Shown here one piece after another: positions 1 through 9,141 of a DNA stretch of 44,993 nt. Source of the stretch: Nostoc sp. S4 (GTDB lineage Bacteria > Cyanobacteriota > Cyanobacteriia > Cyanobacteriales > Nostocaceae); assembly GCA_029379225.1 (NCBI GenBank), contig JAQYWR010000056.1, forward strand, positions 1-44,993, given 5' to 3'. Position 1 is the stretch's first letter, and each line of letters begins with the position of its first letter. The notes under the pieces were generated by a model, which was given only the letters and a program-made list of their open reading frames with translations, was not told the origin of the DNA and searched no databases. The position numbers were made by a program, and so were the translations under genes.

Positions 1-18
1 TAAGAGCCATGAAGCTTA

Positions 19-1168
19 TACAGCAAGCACTTTAGGAAGCTTGTCGCCCCTTGAAGGATGTCCATCTACACGACGAACAAATCCTTCTAAGTTCTCATTC
101 AAACCTTGAATTTCCAAAGCTTGCAACAACGCCACACCTGCATCTGTGTCCAGTCCACCCAGTTGTAACCAACGACTTTGGTTGAGAGTATTGTTTGGTA
201 GCGTTGGTTGTTCGCGGCTAGTCACTAAAATTTTACTTTCACTGCGAGAACCGAACCAACGCGCCCAAAATTGAGCATAAACTTCATCCCGCCATTGTCC
301 ATCATCTTGCAGCAAAGTTTCCAGGTTATCCCAAACCAGCAAATATTTTTCTGTTTGCAAACAATCACAAACTGCAACTAATAAATCTTCTGGTTTTTCT
401 GGTGCTGGTTTCTCTAACTTATCCAACAGCCAGCGTCCCCAAACTGCAAAAGGATAAGCATCACTAAAAGTTACCCAAAGTTGTTGGGGAAAATCAGCCG
501 CTACATCACATAATTTCGTAACCAACGCCGACTTACCATAACCACCCGCAGCCGTCACACCAATTAAACGTACATCGTTTGCATGTAACCATTGCTGCAT
601 TCGCTCAAGTTCTTCACTCCGTCCTTGCCAATTGCTAGTATCAGGACGCAGTGAGTTAATAACCCGACTAGAAGCATTTAACTTTGTCCGTTGCTCTACG
701 GACGAATCCAGTCAAGGCTGTGGCGAATTGCCATAGTAGTTGTTATTAGTTACATTACCAAAGGTATTAGTATTCTCAGCACCCGTCTTCGTTTGATAAT
801 TCTGTCCGCCATAGTTGAACTGATTCTGACTGCTGTTATCTTCCACGCGATGAATATTGATTTCGTCAGCAATTTTTTGCACATCGGTAGCAAAATTAGC
901 ATCGGCTTTCATCGCATCCAAAAGATAAACCGCTACTTGCTGTAACGCTTCCTGATTACCTCGTTCAACGTCAGCCAAAGCAGCGTTAACATTAGCATTC
1001 CCGCTGAGTTTTTTGCGAATCTTCTGATACAGTTCGTCAATCTTTTTCAGTCCCGCCTCAGTAAACTTCTCGCCTAACTTACCCACACCCGACTCAAGAA
1101 ACTTGTTAAAGGCAACTTTGGCGATCGCTTGTGCTGCTGCTAAGGTAATGAGGTCAGCTATATCTATA
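19..1168 (-). pseudogene. Decayed STAND/NB-ARC P-loop ATPase gene
   Basis: Two open segments (1179-712 and 711-16) lie in one reading frame, separated only by a TGA at 714-712, so they read as one broken gene. The second segment has a Walker A motif (GGYGKSALV), a Walker B-like stretch (KYLLVWDNLE) and the TSRE motif of NB-ARC/STAND ATPases; the bridge between the segments contains GRSEELERMQQWL, the usual run-up to an NB-ARC domain. The first segment is a helical N-terminal region ending in an Asn/Gly-rich linker. The 3' end leaves the family pattern after VDGHP (normally followed by LAL) and stops at 16, so the C-terminal sensor repeats are missing. At the 5' end a GAGG Shine-Dalgarno sits 6 nt before an ATA at about 1168 where an ATG is expected (…DIADLITLAAAQ). 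The only upstream start is a TTG overlapping that site. Such proteins are signal-responsive regulators or defence ATPases; this copy is probably inactive. Confidence 0.75.
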
Positions 1169-1451
1169 GAATTCCTCAATCACTAATTAATGCTTATAAG
1201 TGTTTATACGACTGATTACAGTATAGCTATTTTGCACCTCATACTAAGTTGCATTCGGTTATAGTAGTTTGAATCTGCTGAGATTGCTTCCTTGCGCTCT
1301 GCTCCAGTCGCAATGACAGAATACTACTATCTGTGACAGCAATTTGATATCACATCATATTTTCAAAATTTTTGCCATAAATAAATTAGCTGTGGGTTAG
1401 CACAGTTGTGCATACATAACAATTTCAACGCTTACAACTAAGGTGCAAATT

Positions 1452-1661
1452 CTACTCGCCAGATTCACTACCTGATTGCTCAAGCTTATCTAAAGCTTGT
1501 TGAAGCACTTGACGGCAGAACTCTGGATAATTGTCAATAGCCTTCATTCTTTGCGCCATTGATTTAGTAACTCGAAGAGAAATCCGTTCTGTTAAAGGTT
1601 CATCTCTATCAGTTTTAAATCCATATTTTTTAATATCTGGATTCCCTTCAGGATTAGGCAT
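1452..1661 (-). CDS. Small ribbon-helix-helix-like hypothetical protein
   Basis: A 69-residue protein beginning MPNPEGNPDIKKYGFKT. The middle (EPLTERISLRVTKSMAQRMKAI) has the strand-helix pattern of small CopG/Arc-type or similar cyanobacterial proteins, followed by a helix with FCRQVLQQALDKLEQ. A GAAGAG sequence sits upstream of the ATG and gives a plausible ribosome site. It stands alone between the broken STAND gene and sat, with no partner toxin next to it. The family resemblance is by eye only; the function is unknown. It could be an orphan antitoxin or a DNA-binding regulator. Confidence 0.55.
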   Translation of the reverse strand: MPNPEGNPDIKKYGFKTDRDEPLTERISLRVTKSMAQRMKAIDNYPEFCRQVLQQALDKLEQSGSESGE

Positions 1662-2046
1662 TGCAAAATTCTCTTCAAAAGTACTTGAACAATTAGAAGA
1701 CTCATTGTATATTTAAATTGGCGAGTATTTCCCCTAGACAAGTCGATACTCGCCAATATCTACTCTTAGCAAATAGACAATTCTATTCTATGTTCACAAG
1801 GTCAGAACTCGAAATCAAATCCTTAGTGGGTTAGTCAAGATGATTAGCCATCCAAATGATTGGTTACTCAGCTAACCTCCCACACCCCCCACACCTCCCA
1901 CACCCCCCACACCCCCCACACTCCCCACACTCCCCACACCCCCCACACTCCGTGCTTGCCCAATTCCAATCTCTTTTGTCCCACCATTTGGTAAGTTAAT
2001 ACATAGTCTGAAACAATAGCAATTATTATTGCAAGAGGGGATTACG
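1662..2046. other. Gene-free stretch upstream of sat with C-rich tandem repeat
   Basis: Nothing coding is supported here. The notable content is the C-rich run at 1876-1951, described separately, and the AT-rich segment directly before sat that should carry its promoter. No clear NtcA-type GTA-N8-TAC box was found: the nearest candidate (GTAAGTTAATAC, about 1991-2002) has the wrong spacing. Confidence 0.5.
1876..1951. repeat. C-rich CCCACAC-type tandem repeat
   Basis: About ten imperfect copies of a CCCCACAC/CCTCCCACAC unit run without interruption. The same unit, on both strands, makes up the G-rich and C-rich arms after sat at 3229-3411, so the two gaps flanking sat carry related repeats. 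Confidence 0.8.
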
Positions 2047-3225
2047 TTGAGTCACCATCCAGATGCCATAGCCCCGCACGGTGGACAGTTGGTTAACCGT
2101 ATCGCCACGCCAGAACAAAGAGAGGAATTTCTTTCAAAAGCTGAGTTTTTGCCGCGAGTGCAACTTGACGATCGCGCCGTTTCCGATCTAGAAATGATTG
2201 CGATCGGTGGTTTTAGTCCACTCACGGGTTTTATGAACCAGGAAGACTACGATCGCACTGTAACAGAAATGCGACTAGCTAACGGTCTTGTCTGGTCAAT
2301 CCCAATCACACTATCGGTAGCCGAAGAAATAGCTTCTCCTCTCGAAGAAGACAGCTTGATTCGCCTAGATAACCCCGCAGGTCGTTTTATCGGAGTTTTG
2401 CAACTCACACAAAAATATCACTACGATAAAACCCGCGAGGCAATAAATGTCTACCGCACTGATGATACCAATCATCCAGGCGTGCAGGTACTTTATAACC
2501 AAGGTGCAGTACATCTAGCTGGCGATATCTGGCTACTACAACGCGAAGCCCATCCCCAGTTTCCCACTTACCAAATCGACCCAGCAGCCTCACGGCAAAT
2601 ATTTCGTGAAAATGGCTGGAAAACCATTGTAGGTTTCCAAACTCGCAACCCCATCCACCGCGCCCACGAATACATCCAAAAGTGTGCTTTAGAAACAGTA
2701 GACGCTCTATTTTTGCATCCATTGGTCGGGGCAACGAAAGATGATGATATTGCCGCCGACGTGCGGATGCGCTGTTATGAAATTTTGCTCGAACACTACT
2801 ACCCCCACGACCGGGTAATTCTGGCAATTAATCCCGCCGCCATGCGTTACGCTGGTCCTCGCGAAGCAATATTCCATGCTTTAGTCCGCAAAAACTACGG
2901 CTGTACTCACTTTATTGTCGGCCGGGATCATGCTGGTGTCGGCGACTATTATGGCACTTATGATGCTCAATACATCTTTGATGAATTCGAGCCAGCTGAA
3001 TTAGGCATTGTGCCTATGAAATTTGAACACGCTTTCTACTGTACCCGTACCAAGCAGATGGCGACGACTAAAACCAGTCCCAGCAAACCAGAAGAACGTA
3101 TTCACCTATCGGGAACCAAAGTCAGGGAAATGCTGCGACGCGGTGAGTTACCTCCACCAGAATTTTCCCGTCCGGAAGTCGCCGCAGAATTGGCGCGGGC
3201 AATGCAAATACAAGTGGCGGTTTAG
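2047..3225 (+). CDS. sat: Sulfate adenylyltransferase (ATP sulfurylase)
   Basis: ATP sulfurylase makes adenosine 5'-phosphosulfate from ATP and sulfate, the first step of assimilatory sulfate reduction in the cytoplasm. The protein is about 392 residues, normal for the single-subunit bacterial and cyanobacterial enzyme, and lacks an APS-kinase domain. Visible family signatures are QTRNPIHRAHE (nucleotide-binding, HxxH-like), an AMRYAGPREA loop and GRDHAGVG. The N-terminus SHHPDAIAPHGG is typical of cyanobacterial Sat. I place the start at TTG 2047 because GAGGGG lies about 9 nt upstream; a TTG at 2029 in the same frame would place that site inside the gene. It appears to be a single-gene unit, flanked on both sides by C- or G-rich repeats. 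Confidence 0.95.
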   Translation: MSHHPDAIAPHGGQLVNRIATPEQREEFLSKAEFLPRVQLDDRAVSDLEMIAIGGFSPLTGFMNQEDYDRTVTEMRLANGLVWSIPITLSVAEEIASPLEEDSLIRLDNPAGRFIGVLQLTQKYHYDKTREAINVYRTDDTNHPGVQVLYNQGAVHLAGDIWLLQREAHPQFPTYQIDPAASRQIFRENGWKTIVGFQTRNPIHRAHEYIQKCALETVDALFLHPLVGATKDDDIAADVRMRCYEILLEHYYPHDRVILAINPAAMRYAGPREAIFHALVRKNYGCTHFIVGRDHAGVGDYYGTYDAQYIFDEFEPAELGIVPMKFEHAFYCTRTKQMATTKTSPSKPEERIHLSGTKVREMLRRGELPPPEFSRPEVAAELARAMQIQVAV

Positions 3226-3228
3226 GGG

Positions 3229-3411
3229 ATGGGGTATGGGGAGATGGGGAGATGGGGGAATGGGGAGTGTGGGAGGTGTGGGAGGTGTGGGAGGAGAAGG
3301 AAGTGTGGGAAGGGTGGGAGGTGTGGGGGGAAAGATTTCTTCCCCATCCTCCCACACTCCCCCATCCTCCAATTCCCCCCACACTCTCTACACTCCCCCT
3401 TTACACCATAG
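3229..3411. repeat. G-rich then C-rich repeat forming an imperfect inverted repeat
   Basis: The first half is GGGGAGATG and GTGTGGGAGG units, the second half their complement (CCTCCCACACTCCC, CCATCCTCC). A perfect 14-bp pairing exists between 3263-3276 and 3348-3361, with further partial pairing around it. It directly follows the sat stop codon and could end or protect the transcript, although no T-run follows. Open frames across it encode only low-complexity Gly/Trp/Pro peptides and are not genes. Confidence 0.7.
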
Positions 3412-3462
3412 GCCTCAAACCTTTAAGCTGCTAGCTGGTAGGCTGAGAATTAAAAGCTAATT

Positions 3463-5634
3463 ATGAAACGGCGCACGTTTTTTAATAGAATTGGCTCAAT
3501 ACTTGCTGTATTGGGACTAACTGAAGCTGAGTGGTTGACCTTGGGAAATCGCTATTACTCTGCTTTGGCACAACCCAGTCGCCGCAAGTTGGCATTATTA
3601 ATTGGTATTAATCATTACCCGCAATTTCCCGCCCTCAGTGGTTGTCTCACTGATGTGGAACTTCAAAGAGAACTTTTAATGCATCGCTTTGGTTTTCAAA
3701 GGTCAGATATTTTAACCTTAACTGAGGAACAAGCTAGCAGGGAATTCATTGAGGCGGCTTTTTCAGACCACTTGGGCAAGCAAGCTCAAGCTGGCGATTT
3801 AGTCGTGTTCCACTTTAGCGGCTATGGCAGTCGTGTCAATTTGGAAACGTCGGCAGAAGCAATGCAAAATGCTCTGGTGGCAGCAAATAATAGCCAAGAG
3901 GCACAAAAAGAAAAAATAGTCAATTATTTATTAGAAGAAACTTTACTATTATTATTACGATCGCTCCCCAGCAAGCAAGTCACAGCAGTATTAGATACTA
4001 GTTATTATCTTCCGAGTTCAGCGATCGGATTAAAAATTCGCACCCTCCAAGAGTCGCCAGAAGCGAAGCTGGTAACAGAGGAACTCGATTTTCTCAAACA
4101 ATTGAAAACTCAAAAAACACTCAGTACTCCTGTTGTCTTAACAGCTACTTCCAACTCCAAGCAGTCAGCTAGGGAAGGATTTTTTTCTGGTTTTAGTGCA
4201 GGGTTATTTACCTACGCCTTGACCCAGTATTTATGGGAAGCTACCGCAAGCACAAAAATTCAAGTTGCTCTTTCTCGCGTGGATAATTCTCTGTACAAAT
4301 TGGGTAGTAAACAGCAACCAAAGTTATTAAGTACACAGAAAAATCAACCGCAAGCATTACTACTTGATAATTTGCTCCTAGACAGCAGTAGTGGGGGAGA
4401 GGGCGCAGTCACAGACATTGAAGAAGATGGCAAAACAGTGCAATTGTGGTTAGGAGGATTACCTCCGCAAGTGCTGCTATACTACGGAGTTAATTCTCGA
4501 TTGACTCTACCAACAACAGAGCAATTGATATTGCGATCGCGCAGTGGGTTAACAGCAAAAGCCCAAATTGCCAAAATAGAAGGTGCAACCCCCTTGCAAG
4601 TCGGGCAACTTGTGCAAGAAGCAGTCCGGGTTTTACCAAAAAATATTAATTTAATCATTGCTCTGGATACTCGACTTGAAAGAATCGAACGCGTAGATGC
4701 CACAAGTGGTTTTGCCGCTATTGCTCATGTGTCTACCATTGCCGCAGGCGAACAACCAGCTGATTATATATTTGGTAAGCTCCAGCAACCACCTAGTCGC
4801 TATGGACTATTTACTCTCGATGGCGAATTAATTCCTAACACAGCTGGCGAAGTTGGCGAAGCAGTAAAAGTGGCAGTACTGCGGTTAGCGCCGAAATTAT
4901 CCACCTTGCTAGCAGCCAAATTATGGCGACTCACAGAAAATGAAGGTTCTTCCCGCCTAGCAATCAAAGCAACTCTAGAGATGATTAGCGATACCTCATC
5001 TCAGGTGTTGATGCAACGCCAAACACAGCGAACTCTGACTTCGCAATCACTTTCTCCAGACGCAATTAATCGCGTTTCTACCCAATCTTCAGTTTCCACT
5101 CCCACTGTTCCTATTGGTAGTCAGATGCAATATCGACTGCAAAATCAAAGCGATCGCCCAGTATATTTAATCTTGCTAGGATTAAAAAATAATCAGACAG
5201 CATTTGGCTTCTACTCTTGGAATATCTCCTCACAAGCAAACGCTACCGACACCAAGCCTCTGTTCAAAGAAGTTGTCATCACCCCAGGCGAAACCCTCAC
5301 CTTACCCCAAACTAATGACGATTCTGAATGGGTGATTCCAGGCACAACCTTCTTTTCCGAACAACAACTAATTTTTAGTACTGTTCCCTTCAGTGCAACT
5401 CTCGCCGTTTTAAACACCACCAAGTATCCCACACCCGAACAGCAATCAATTGCCCCATTGCTGAATTCCTTATATGTAGTCCAAGCCTTACTACTAGACT
5501 TGCATAACGCTAGCGCCATCAAAACTGAGAGCAGCACTACAACAGTTGATTCATATATCTTGGATGTGAAGAATTGGGCAAGTTTTAGCTTTAATTTTCA
5601 AGTTGTCTCAGAAAGTGATATTATGTCCGAGTAA
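3463..5634 (+). CDS. Exported caspase-like protein (pseudo-orthocaspase)
   Basis: A 723-residue protein with a peptidase C14 (caspase-fold, p20-like) domain at about residues 40-260: KLALLIGINHYP opens it and DLVVFHFSGYGSR follows. In active orthocaspases the last motif reads SGHG with the catalytic His, and a DxC motif supplies the Cys. Here the His position is Tyr121 and the Cys position is Ser180 (VLDTSYY), so both catalytic residues are replaced. A Tyr/Ser variant of this dyad is known among cyanobacterial caspase homologues. The N-terminus (KRRTFFNRIG plus a hydrophobic stretch ending ALAQ) resembles a twin-arginine export signal. The remaining 450 residues are beta-rich and contain a region with NQSDRPVYLILLG, typical of the C-terminal domain of these proteins (DUF4384-like). 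The role is probably binding or scaffolding rather than proteolysis. Confidence 0.85.
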   Translation: MKRRTFFNRIGSILAVLGLTEAEWLTLGNRYYSALAQPSRRKLALLIGINHYPQFPALSGCLTDVELQRELLMHRFGFQRSDILTLTEEQASREFIEAAFSDHLGKQAQAGDLVVFHFSGYGSRVNLETSAEAMQNALVAANNSQEAQKEKIVNYLLEETLLLLLRSLPSKQVTAVLDTSYYLPSSAIGLKIRTLQESPEAKLVTEELDFLKQLKTQKTLSTPVVLTATSNSKQSAREGFFSGFSAGLFTYALTQYLWEATASTKIQVALSRVDNSLYKLGSKQQPKLLSTQKNQPQALLLDNLLLDSSSGGEGAVTDIEEDGKTVQLWLGGLPPQVLLYYGVNSRLTLPTTEQLILRSRSGLTAKAQIAKIEGATPLQVGQLVQEAVRVLPKNINLIIALDTRLERIERVDATSGFAAIAHVSTIAAGEQPADYIFGKLQQPPSRYGLFTLDGELIPNTAGEVGEAVKVAVLRLAPKLSTLLAAKLWRLTENEGSSRLAIKATLEMISDTSSQVLMQRQTQRTLTSQSLSPDAINRVSTQSSVSTPTVPIGSQMQYRLQNQSDRPVYLILLGLKNNQTAFGFYSWNISSQANATDTKPLFKEVVITPGETLTLPQTNDDSEWVIPGTTFFSEQQLIFSTVPFSATLAVLNTTKYPTPEQQSIAPLLNSLYVVQALLLDLHNASAIKTESSTTTVDSYILDVKNWASFSFNFQVVSESDIMSE

Positions 5635-5651
5635 TTAACCATAACACCTAA

Positions 5652-5727
5652 AACCCCACCCCGCAAAAGCTGTGCTTTAGCTCCCTTCAAAGCTTGCTCT
5701 GAGGGGTTGGGGGTGGTGGGGTTCTTT
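5652..5727. terminator. Long stem-loop, likely bidirectional terminator
   Basis: AACCCCACC at 5652-5660 pairs with GGTGGGGTT at 5715-5723, followed by CTTTT. A nested AAGCTGTGCTTTAGCTCCC and AAGCTTGCTCTGAGGGG segment sits between. It lies between the convergent caspase-like gene and kdpC, and the wording matches dispersed cyanobacterial repeats, so it may be both a repeat copy and a transcription end. Confidence 0.55.
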
Positions 5728-5874
5728 TATTGTGGGTGATTTTTCGCTCTGGATTAATCAAAATTTTTTGGGACAAACAATCACAATTCATAAATAAATC
5801 CATTCGAGCTATCAGATTAATCAAAAGTTACAGATGATTGTATTTAGTACTCATTTTGTGTACTAACTGTCTAA

Positions 5875-6519
5875 CTAACTTGCAGACTTCAATTTATCTA
5901 GAGCCAGATTCAATTTCAATAAATTGACCCCAGGCTCGCCAAAGATACCAATAAAACGACCATCAGTATTTTGATTAATCAAAGTTTCTAACTCTTGGGG
6001 TTGCAGTTTCCGTGCCTTGGCTACGCGGGCAACTTGCGTTCTCGCGGCCTCAGGTGTAATGTGGGGGTCAAGGCTAGACCCAGACGTATATATTAAATCA
6101 GCAATTGGTTGAATACCTGCTGTTTTCAGCCGATTTAGGTCACCTTCAACTCGTTTTTTGGGGTCGGGGTCATCTTTACCTTTGATGCGTTCTATTAATG
6201 CTGAATTGCTAGGAGCCAAGTTACTAGCACCAGATACTCCAGTCTTTAATACTCCAGCTTCATCTTTTTTTGGGTCTGCCGTGCTGTAGCTGGTGGTACT
6301 AGGACGGCTGTTAAAATAGCGGTCAGAAGAAAATGGTTGACCAATTAAGGCAGAACCCACAATTTGACCCTGAGCATTTTTAATCAGACTACCGTTTGCT
6401 TGAGATGGAAATACAATCTGTCCCAAGGCAATCATCGCAAAGGGATAGATAATGGCGGCAATCACCCAAATTACTAAAGTAGAACGAATTGCTCTGCTAG
6501 CTTCGCGTGCAAAACTCAT
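5875..6519 (-). CDS. kdpC: K+-transporting ATPase subunit C
   Basis: KdpC is the single-span subunit that stabilises the KdpFABC complex in the plasma membrane and helps ATP binding to KdpB. The 214-residue protein has one N-terminal membrane helix (RSTLVIWVIAAIIYPFAMIALGQIVFP), then family motifs: GSALIGQPFSSDRYFNSRPS, SGASNLAPSN, DLIYTSGSSLDPHITPEAA and a C-terminal NLLKLNLALD. The open frame extends upstream to 6723, but that part overlaps the KdpF-like gene. The ATG at 6519 has GGAGAA upstream and shares one base with the upstream stop (TAATG), so translational coupling is expected. It is the last gene of the operon. No kdpD sensor gene follows before the convergent terminator. Confidence 0.95.
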   Translation of the reverse strand: MSFAREASRAIRSTLVIWVIAAIIYPFAMIALGQIVFPSQANGSLIKNAQGQIVGSALIGQPFSSDRYFNSRPSTTSYSTADPKKDEAGVLKTGVSGASNLAPSNSALIERIKGKDDPDPKKRVEGDLNRLKTAGIQPIADLIYTSGSSLDPHITPEAARTQVARVAKARKLQPQELETLINQNTDGRFIGIFGEPGVNLLKLNLALDKLKSAS

Positions 6520-6797
6520 TAGAATTTCTCCGGGATAAACATCACAAAAAACAAATAAATTGAAAGACTCAGCGTTACTAATCCTAATAATCCCAATGCC
6601 CAAGCTTGGCTGCGGGAAAACTGTTCGCCAGTAGCAGCATAAACAACAGGTGCGACCACAAGGTTGAAACACATTGCTAAAAATAAATACAGTGGTAGCT
6701 TTTGTTTGCGCCATTGCCACCAAATTTCGCTGACTTCTTCAAGTATTTGCAGAGATTGAGGTAGAAGAATGGGGAGAATATGACGAGTAGCTTTCAT
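6519..6797 (-). CDS. kdpF: KdpF-like small membrane subunit with N-terminal extension
   Basis: A 92-residue protein between kdpB and kdpC. It has two hydrophobic stretches: about residues 34-55 (LPLYLFLAMCFNLVVAPVVYA) and 68-90. The C-terminal part, ending IYLFFVMFIPEKF, matches the pattern of KdpF, the roughly 29-residue helix that stabilises the KdpFABC complex in other bacteria (one helix ending in a short charged tail with a Glu-x-Phe). The extra 60 residues and extra helix make it about three times the size of E. coli KdpF. In Anabaena kdp operons a gene in this position has been called kdpG, so the name is open. It begins 22 nt after the kdpB stop and overlaps kdpC by one base. Confidence 0.75.
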   Translation of the reverse strand: MKATRHILPILLPQSLQILEEVSEIWWQWRKQKLPLYLFLAMCFNLVVAPVVYAATGEQFSRSQAWALGLLGLVTLSLSIYLFFVMFIPEKF

Positions 6798-6819
6798 AGT
6801 AGTTTTGAGTAGTTAGAAA

Positions 6820-8976
6820 TTAAGACAAAGGCAAGATGACATCAATGATTTTAATGGCGATAAAAGGTGCAATAATGCCACCCACACCATAAATAAGAAT
6901 GTTACGTCTTAATAGTTGATCCGCCGTCAGGGGACGAAACTTTACCCCTTTAAGTGCTAAAGGAATGAGTGCTGGAATAATCAAAGCGTTATAAATCAAC
7001 GCTGAGATAATTGCAGATTGGGCGCTTTTTAGTCCCATGATATTCAGTGCACCAATGCCAGCAGCGGCAAAGATAGTAGGAATAATGGCAAAATACTTGG
7101 CGATATCATTGGCAATAGAGAAAGTTGTTAATGCCCCACGGGTAATCAACAGTTGTTTACCAATAGTTACCAAATCAATCAGCTTAGTCGGGTCAGAATC
7201 TAAGTCCACCATGTTAGCAGCTTCTTTAGCAGCTTGTGTGCCAGAGTTCATCGCTAAACCGACGTTGGCTTGAGCAAGAGCTGGTGCGTCATTAGTACCA
7301 TCTCCAGTCATTGCTACCAATTTACCCTCTGATTGTTCAGTGCGAATCACGTCAATCTTGTCTTCAGGTGTTGCTTCGGCAATAAAATCATCAACCCCTG
7401 CTTCCTCGGCAATCACACTAGCCGTAATTCGGTTGTCACCTGTGAGCATAATTGTTTTAACACCCATCCGTCGCAGTTGGTCAAATCGTTCCTGCAAACC
7501 AGGTTTGACAATATCCTTAAGATATATAACTCCGAAAATTTGGTCATCTTGGCAGACTGCTAAGGGTGTGCCTCCTAAGCGGGAAACTCGTTCATAGGCT
7601 GCGTCTACGTCACTGCCAACATGGCCACCACGGGAACGGACAAACCCTTTAATGGCATCTACTGCCCCTTTACGCACTTGCTTCCCATTGGGTAGGTTAG
7701 TACCGCTCATCCGGGTTTTGGCAGAAAATTCTACACCTTCTGCTTGGTTAGTATTGAAATTTACCCCTAGTCCGTAATTTTCCGATAGCTTGACAATTGA
7801 CCTACCTTCTGGAGTTTGATCAAAGATACTGGCACTACGGGCAATTCGCGCTACATCTTCAATAGTGTAACTATCGACAGGAATAAACTCATCAGCCATG
7901 CGGTTTCCCAAGGTGATAGTGCCTGTTTTATCTAACACCAAAGTATTGATATCACCGCAAGCTTCTACTGCTCGTCCAGAGGTGGCGATGACGTTAAACT
8001 GGGCAACCCTATCCATCCCAGCAATTCCAATAGCACTTAGCAAACCGCCAATAGTGGTAGGAATCAAAGCTACCAATAGCGAAATCAGAATGGCAACGCT
8101 AGCGCCTGCACGCAAATTGTTACCTGCTTCCGCACCAAACACAGTGGTGATAAAACTGGCGATGTAGCTAACGAAGGGAGGCATGGTTGCCACTACAATC
8201 AGAAATACTTGTGTCAGTACTGCTAACAATACTGTCAAAGCAATTTCGTTAGGAGTCTTTGTACGTTCTGCTCCTTCTACTAGGGAAATCATCCGATCTA
8301 TAAAACCCTGACCAGGGTCAGCAGTAATGCGAATTGTCAACTCATCCGAAAGTAGACGTGTGCCTCCAGTAACAGAACTGGCAATATCTGTGCCTGGTTG
8401 CTTGAGTACTGGAGCAGATTCGCCAGTAATCGCTGATTCATCCACCGATCCCAGACCTTGAAGCACTTCTCCATCAGCAGGAATCATATCGTTGGCAATC
8501 ACTTTTACTAAATCGCCTCGTCGCAGTTCTGTGGAACTAACTTTTTGAATGGAACCATCAGGTAGGATTTTGCTGGCAATTGTATCGGAACGTGTTGACT
8601 TTAAGCTATCTGCCTGTGCCTTACCACGCCCTTCAGCAACTGCTTCGGCAAAGTTGGCAAAGACAACTGTAAAAAACAGAATTAGGGTAATTAAACCGTT
8701 TAACAGACGTTGTTGGTTAACATCAATTTGTAATGTGCCAAATAAACTTGGGTCAAGAGTTACTAGGAAAGTGACAATTGTCCCCACCCAGACAATAAAC
8801 ATGACTGGGTTTCTCACAGCTGTTCGAGGATTAAGTTTAACGAATGACTCTTTAATCGCTCTTTGATAAAGTCCGCGCATATCTGCCTTGGGGGTGTGTC
8901 TGCGCGAGTCACGAGTTCCTCCTTGAGGAACACGAGGCGGGCGAGGTGAAGAAGATGGATCTACATTAGTTGTCAT
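6820..8976 (-). CDS. kdpB: K+-transporting P-type ATPase, catalytic subunit B
   Basis: KdpB is the P-type ATPase that powers potassium import through KdpA. The 718-residue protein shows the actuator motif TGES (184-187), the membrane motif ALIPTTIGGL, the phosphorylation motif DKTGT with Asp349, and the hinge motif TGDGTNDAPALAQA. The first 30-40 residues (Pro/Ser/Arg-rich, SSSPRPPRVPQGG) extend beyond the E. coli protein and are likely a cyanobacterial cytoplasmic extension. It starts 165 nt after the kdpA stop. This gap contains a C-rich CCCCTGCC tract next to the kdpA stop. Confidence 0.97.
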   Translation of the reverse strand: MTTNVDPSSSPRPPRVPQGGTRDSRRHTPKADMRGLYQRAIKESFVKLNPRTAVRNPVMFIVWVGTIVTFLVTLDPSLFGTLQIDVNQQRLLNGLITLILFFTVVFANFAEAVAEGRGKAQADSLKSTRSDTIASKILPDGSIQKVSSTELRRGDLVKVIANDMIPADGEVLQGLGSVDESAITGESAPVLKQPGTDIASSVTGGTRLLSDELTIRITADPGQGFIDRMISLVEGAERTKTPNEIALTVLLAVLTQVFLIVVATMPPFVSYIASFITTVFGAEAGNNLRAGASVAILISLLVALIPTTIGGLLSAIGIAGMDRVAQFNVIATSGRAVEACGDINTLVLDKTGTITLGNRMADEFIPVDSYTIEDVARIARSASIFDQTPEGRSIVKLSENYGLGVNFNTNQAEGVEFSAKTRMSGTNLPNGKQVRKGAVDAIKGFVRSRGGHVGSDVDAAYERVSRLGGTPLAVCQDDQIFGVIYLKDIVKPGLQERFDQLRRMGVKTIMLTGDNRITASVIAEEAGVDDFIAEATPEDKIDVIRTEQSEGKLVAMTGDGTNDAPALAQANVGLAMNSGTQAAKEAANMVDLDSDPTKLIDLVTIGKQLLITRGALTTFSIANDIAKYFAIIPTIFAAAGIGALNIMGLKSAQSAIISALIYNALIIPALIPLALKGVKFRPLTADQLLRRNILIYGVGGIIAPFIAIKIIDVILPLS

Positions 8977-9141
8977 ATTGGGAATTAAAGACTAAGTAGT
9001 TTAAAGTTCCGGAGTTGATAAATCAGCCTTTGAAGGAGATGAATGAAGTTCTCAGGGAGATGAACGAGTCATTGGAGAAATGAATCAGTATTTGAGCCTA
9101 AATATTTCTGCCCCCCTGCCCCCTGCTCCCCTGCCTCTCCA

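Noticed and set aside
1991..2002. NtcA-like GTA...TAC upstream of sat
   Set aside because: The spacer is 6 nt, not 8, and no matching -10 could be fixed.
3023..3460. Overlapping open frames with Gly/Trp/Pro-rich translations on both strands
   Set aside because: They are translations of the G-rich/C-rich repeat and the 3' end of sat, not genes.
6520..6723. N-terminal extension of kdpC to 6723
   Set aside because: This part overlaps the KdpF-like gene, is Cys-rich and unlike KdpC; the ATG at 6519 has a ribosome site.
7037..8866. Several plus-strand open frames of 76-105 codons
   Set aside because: They are shadows of kdpB on the opposite strand, which has full family motifs.
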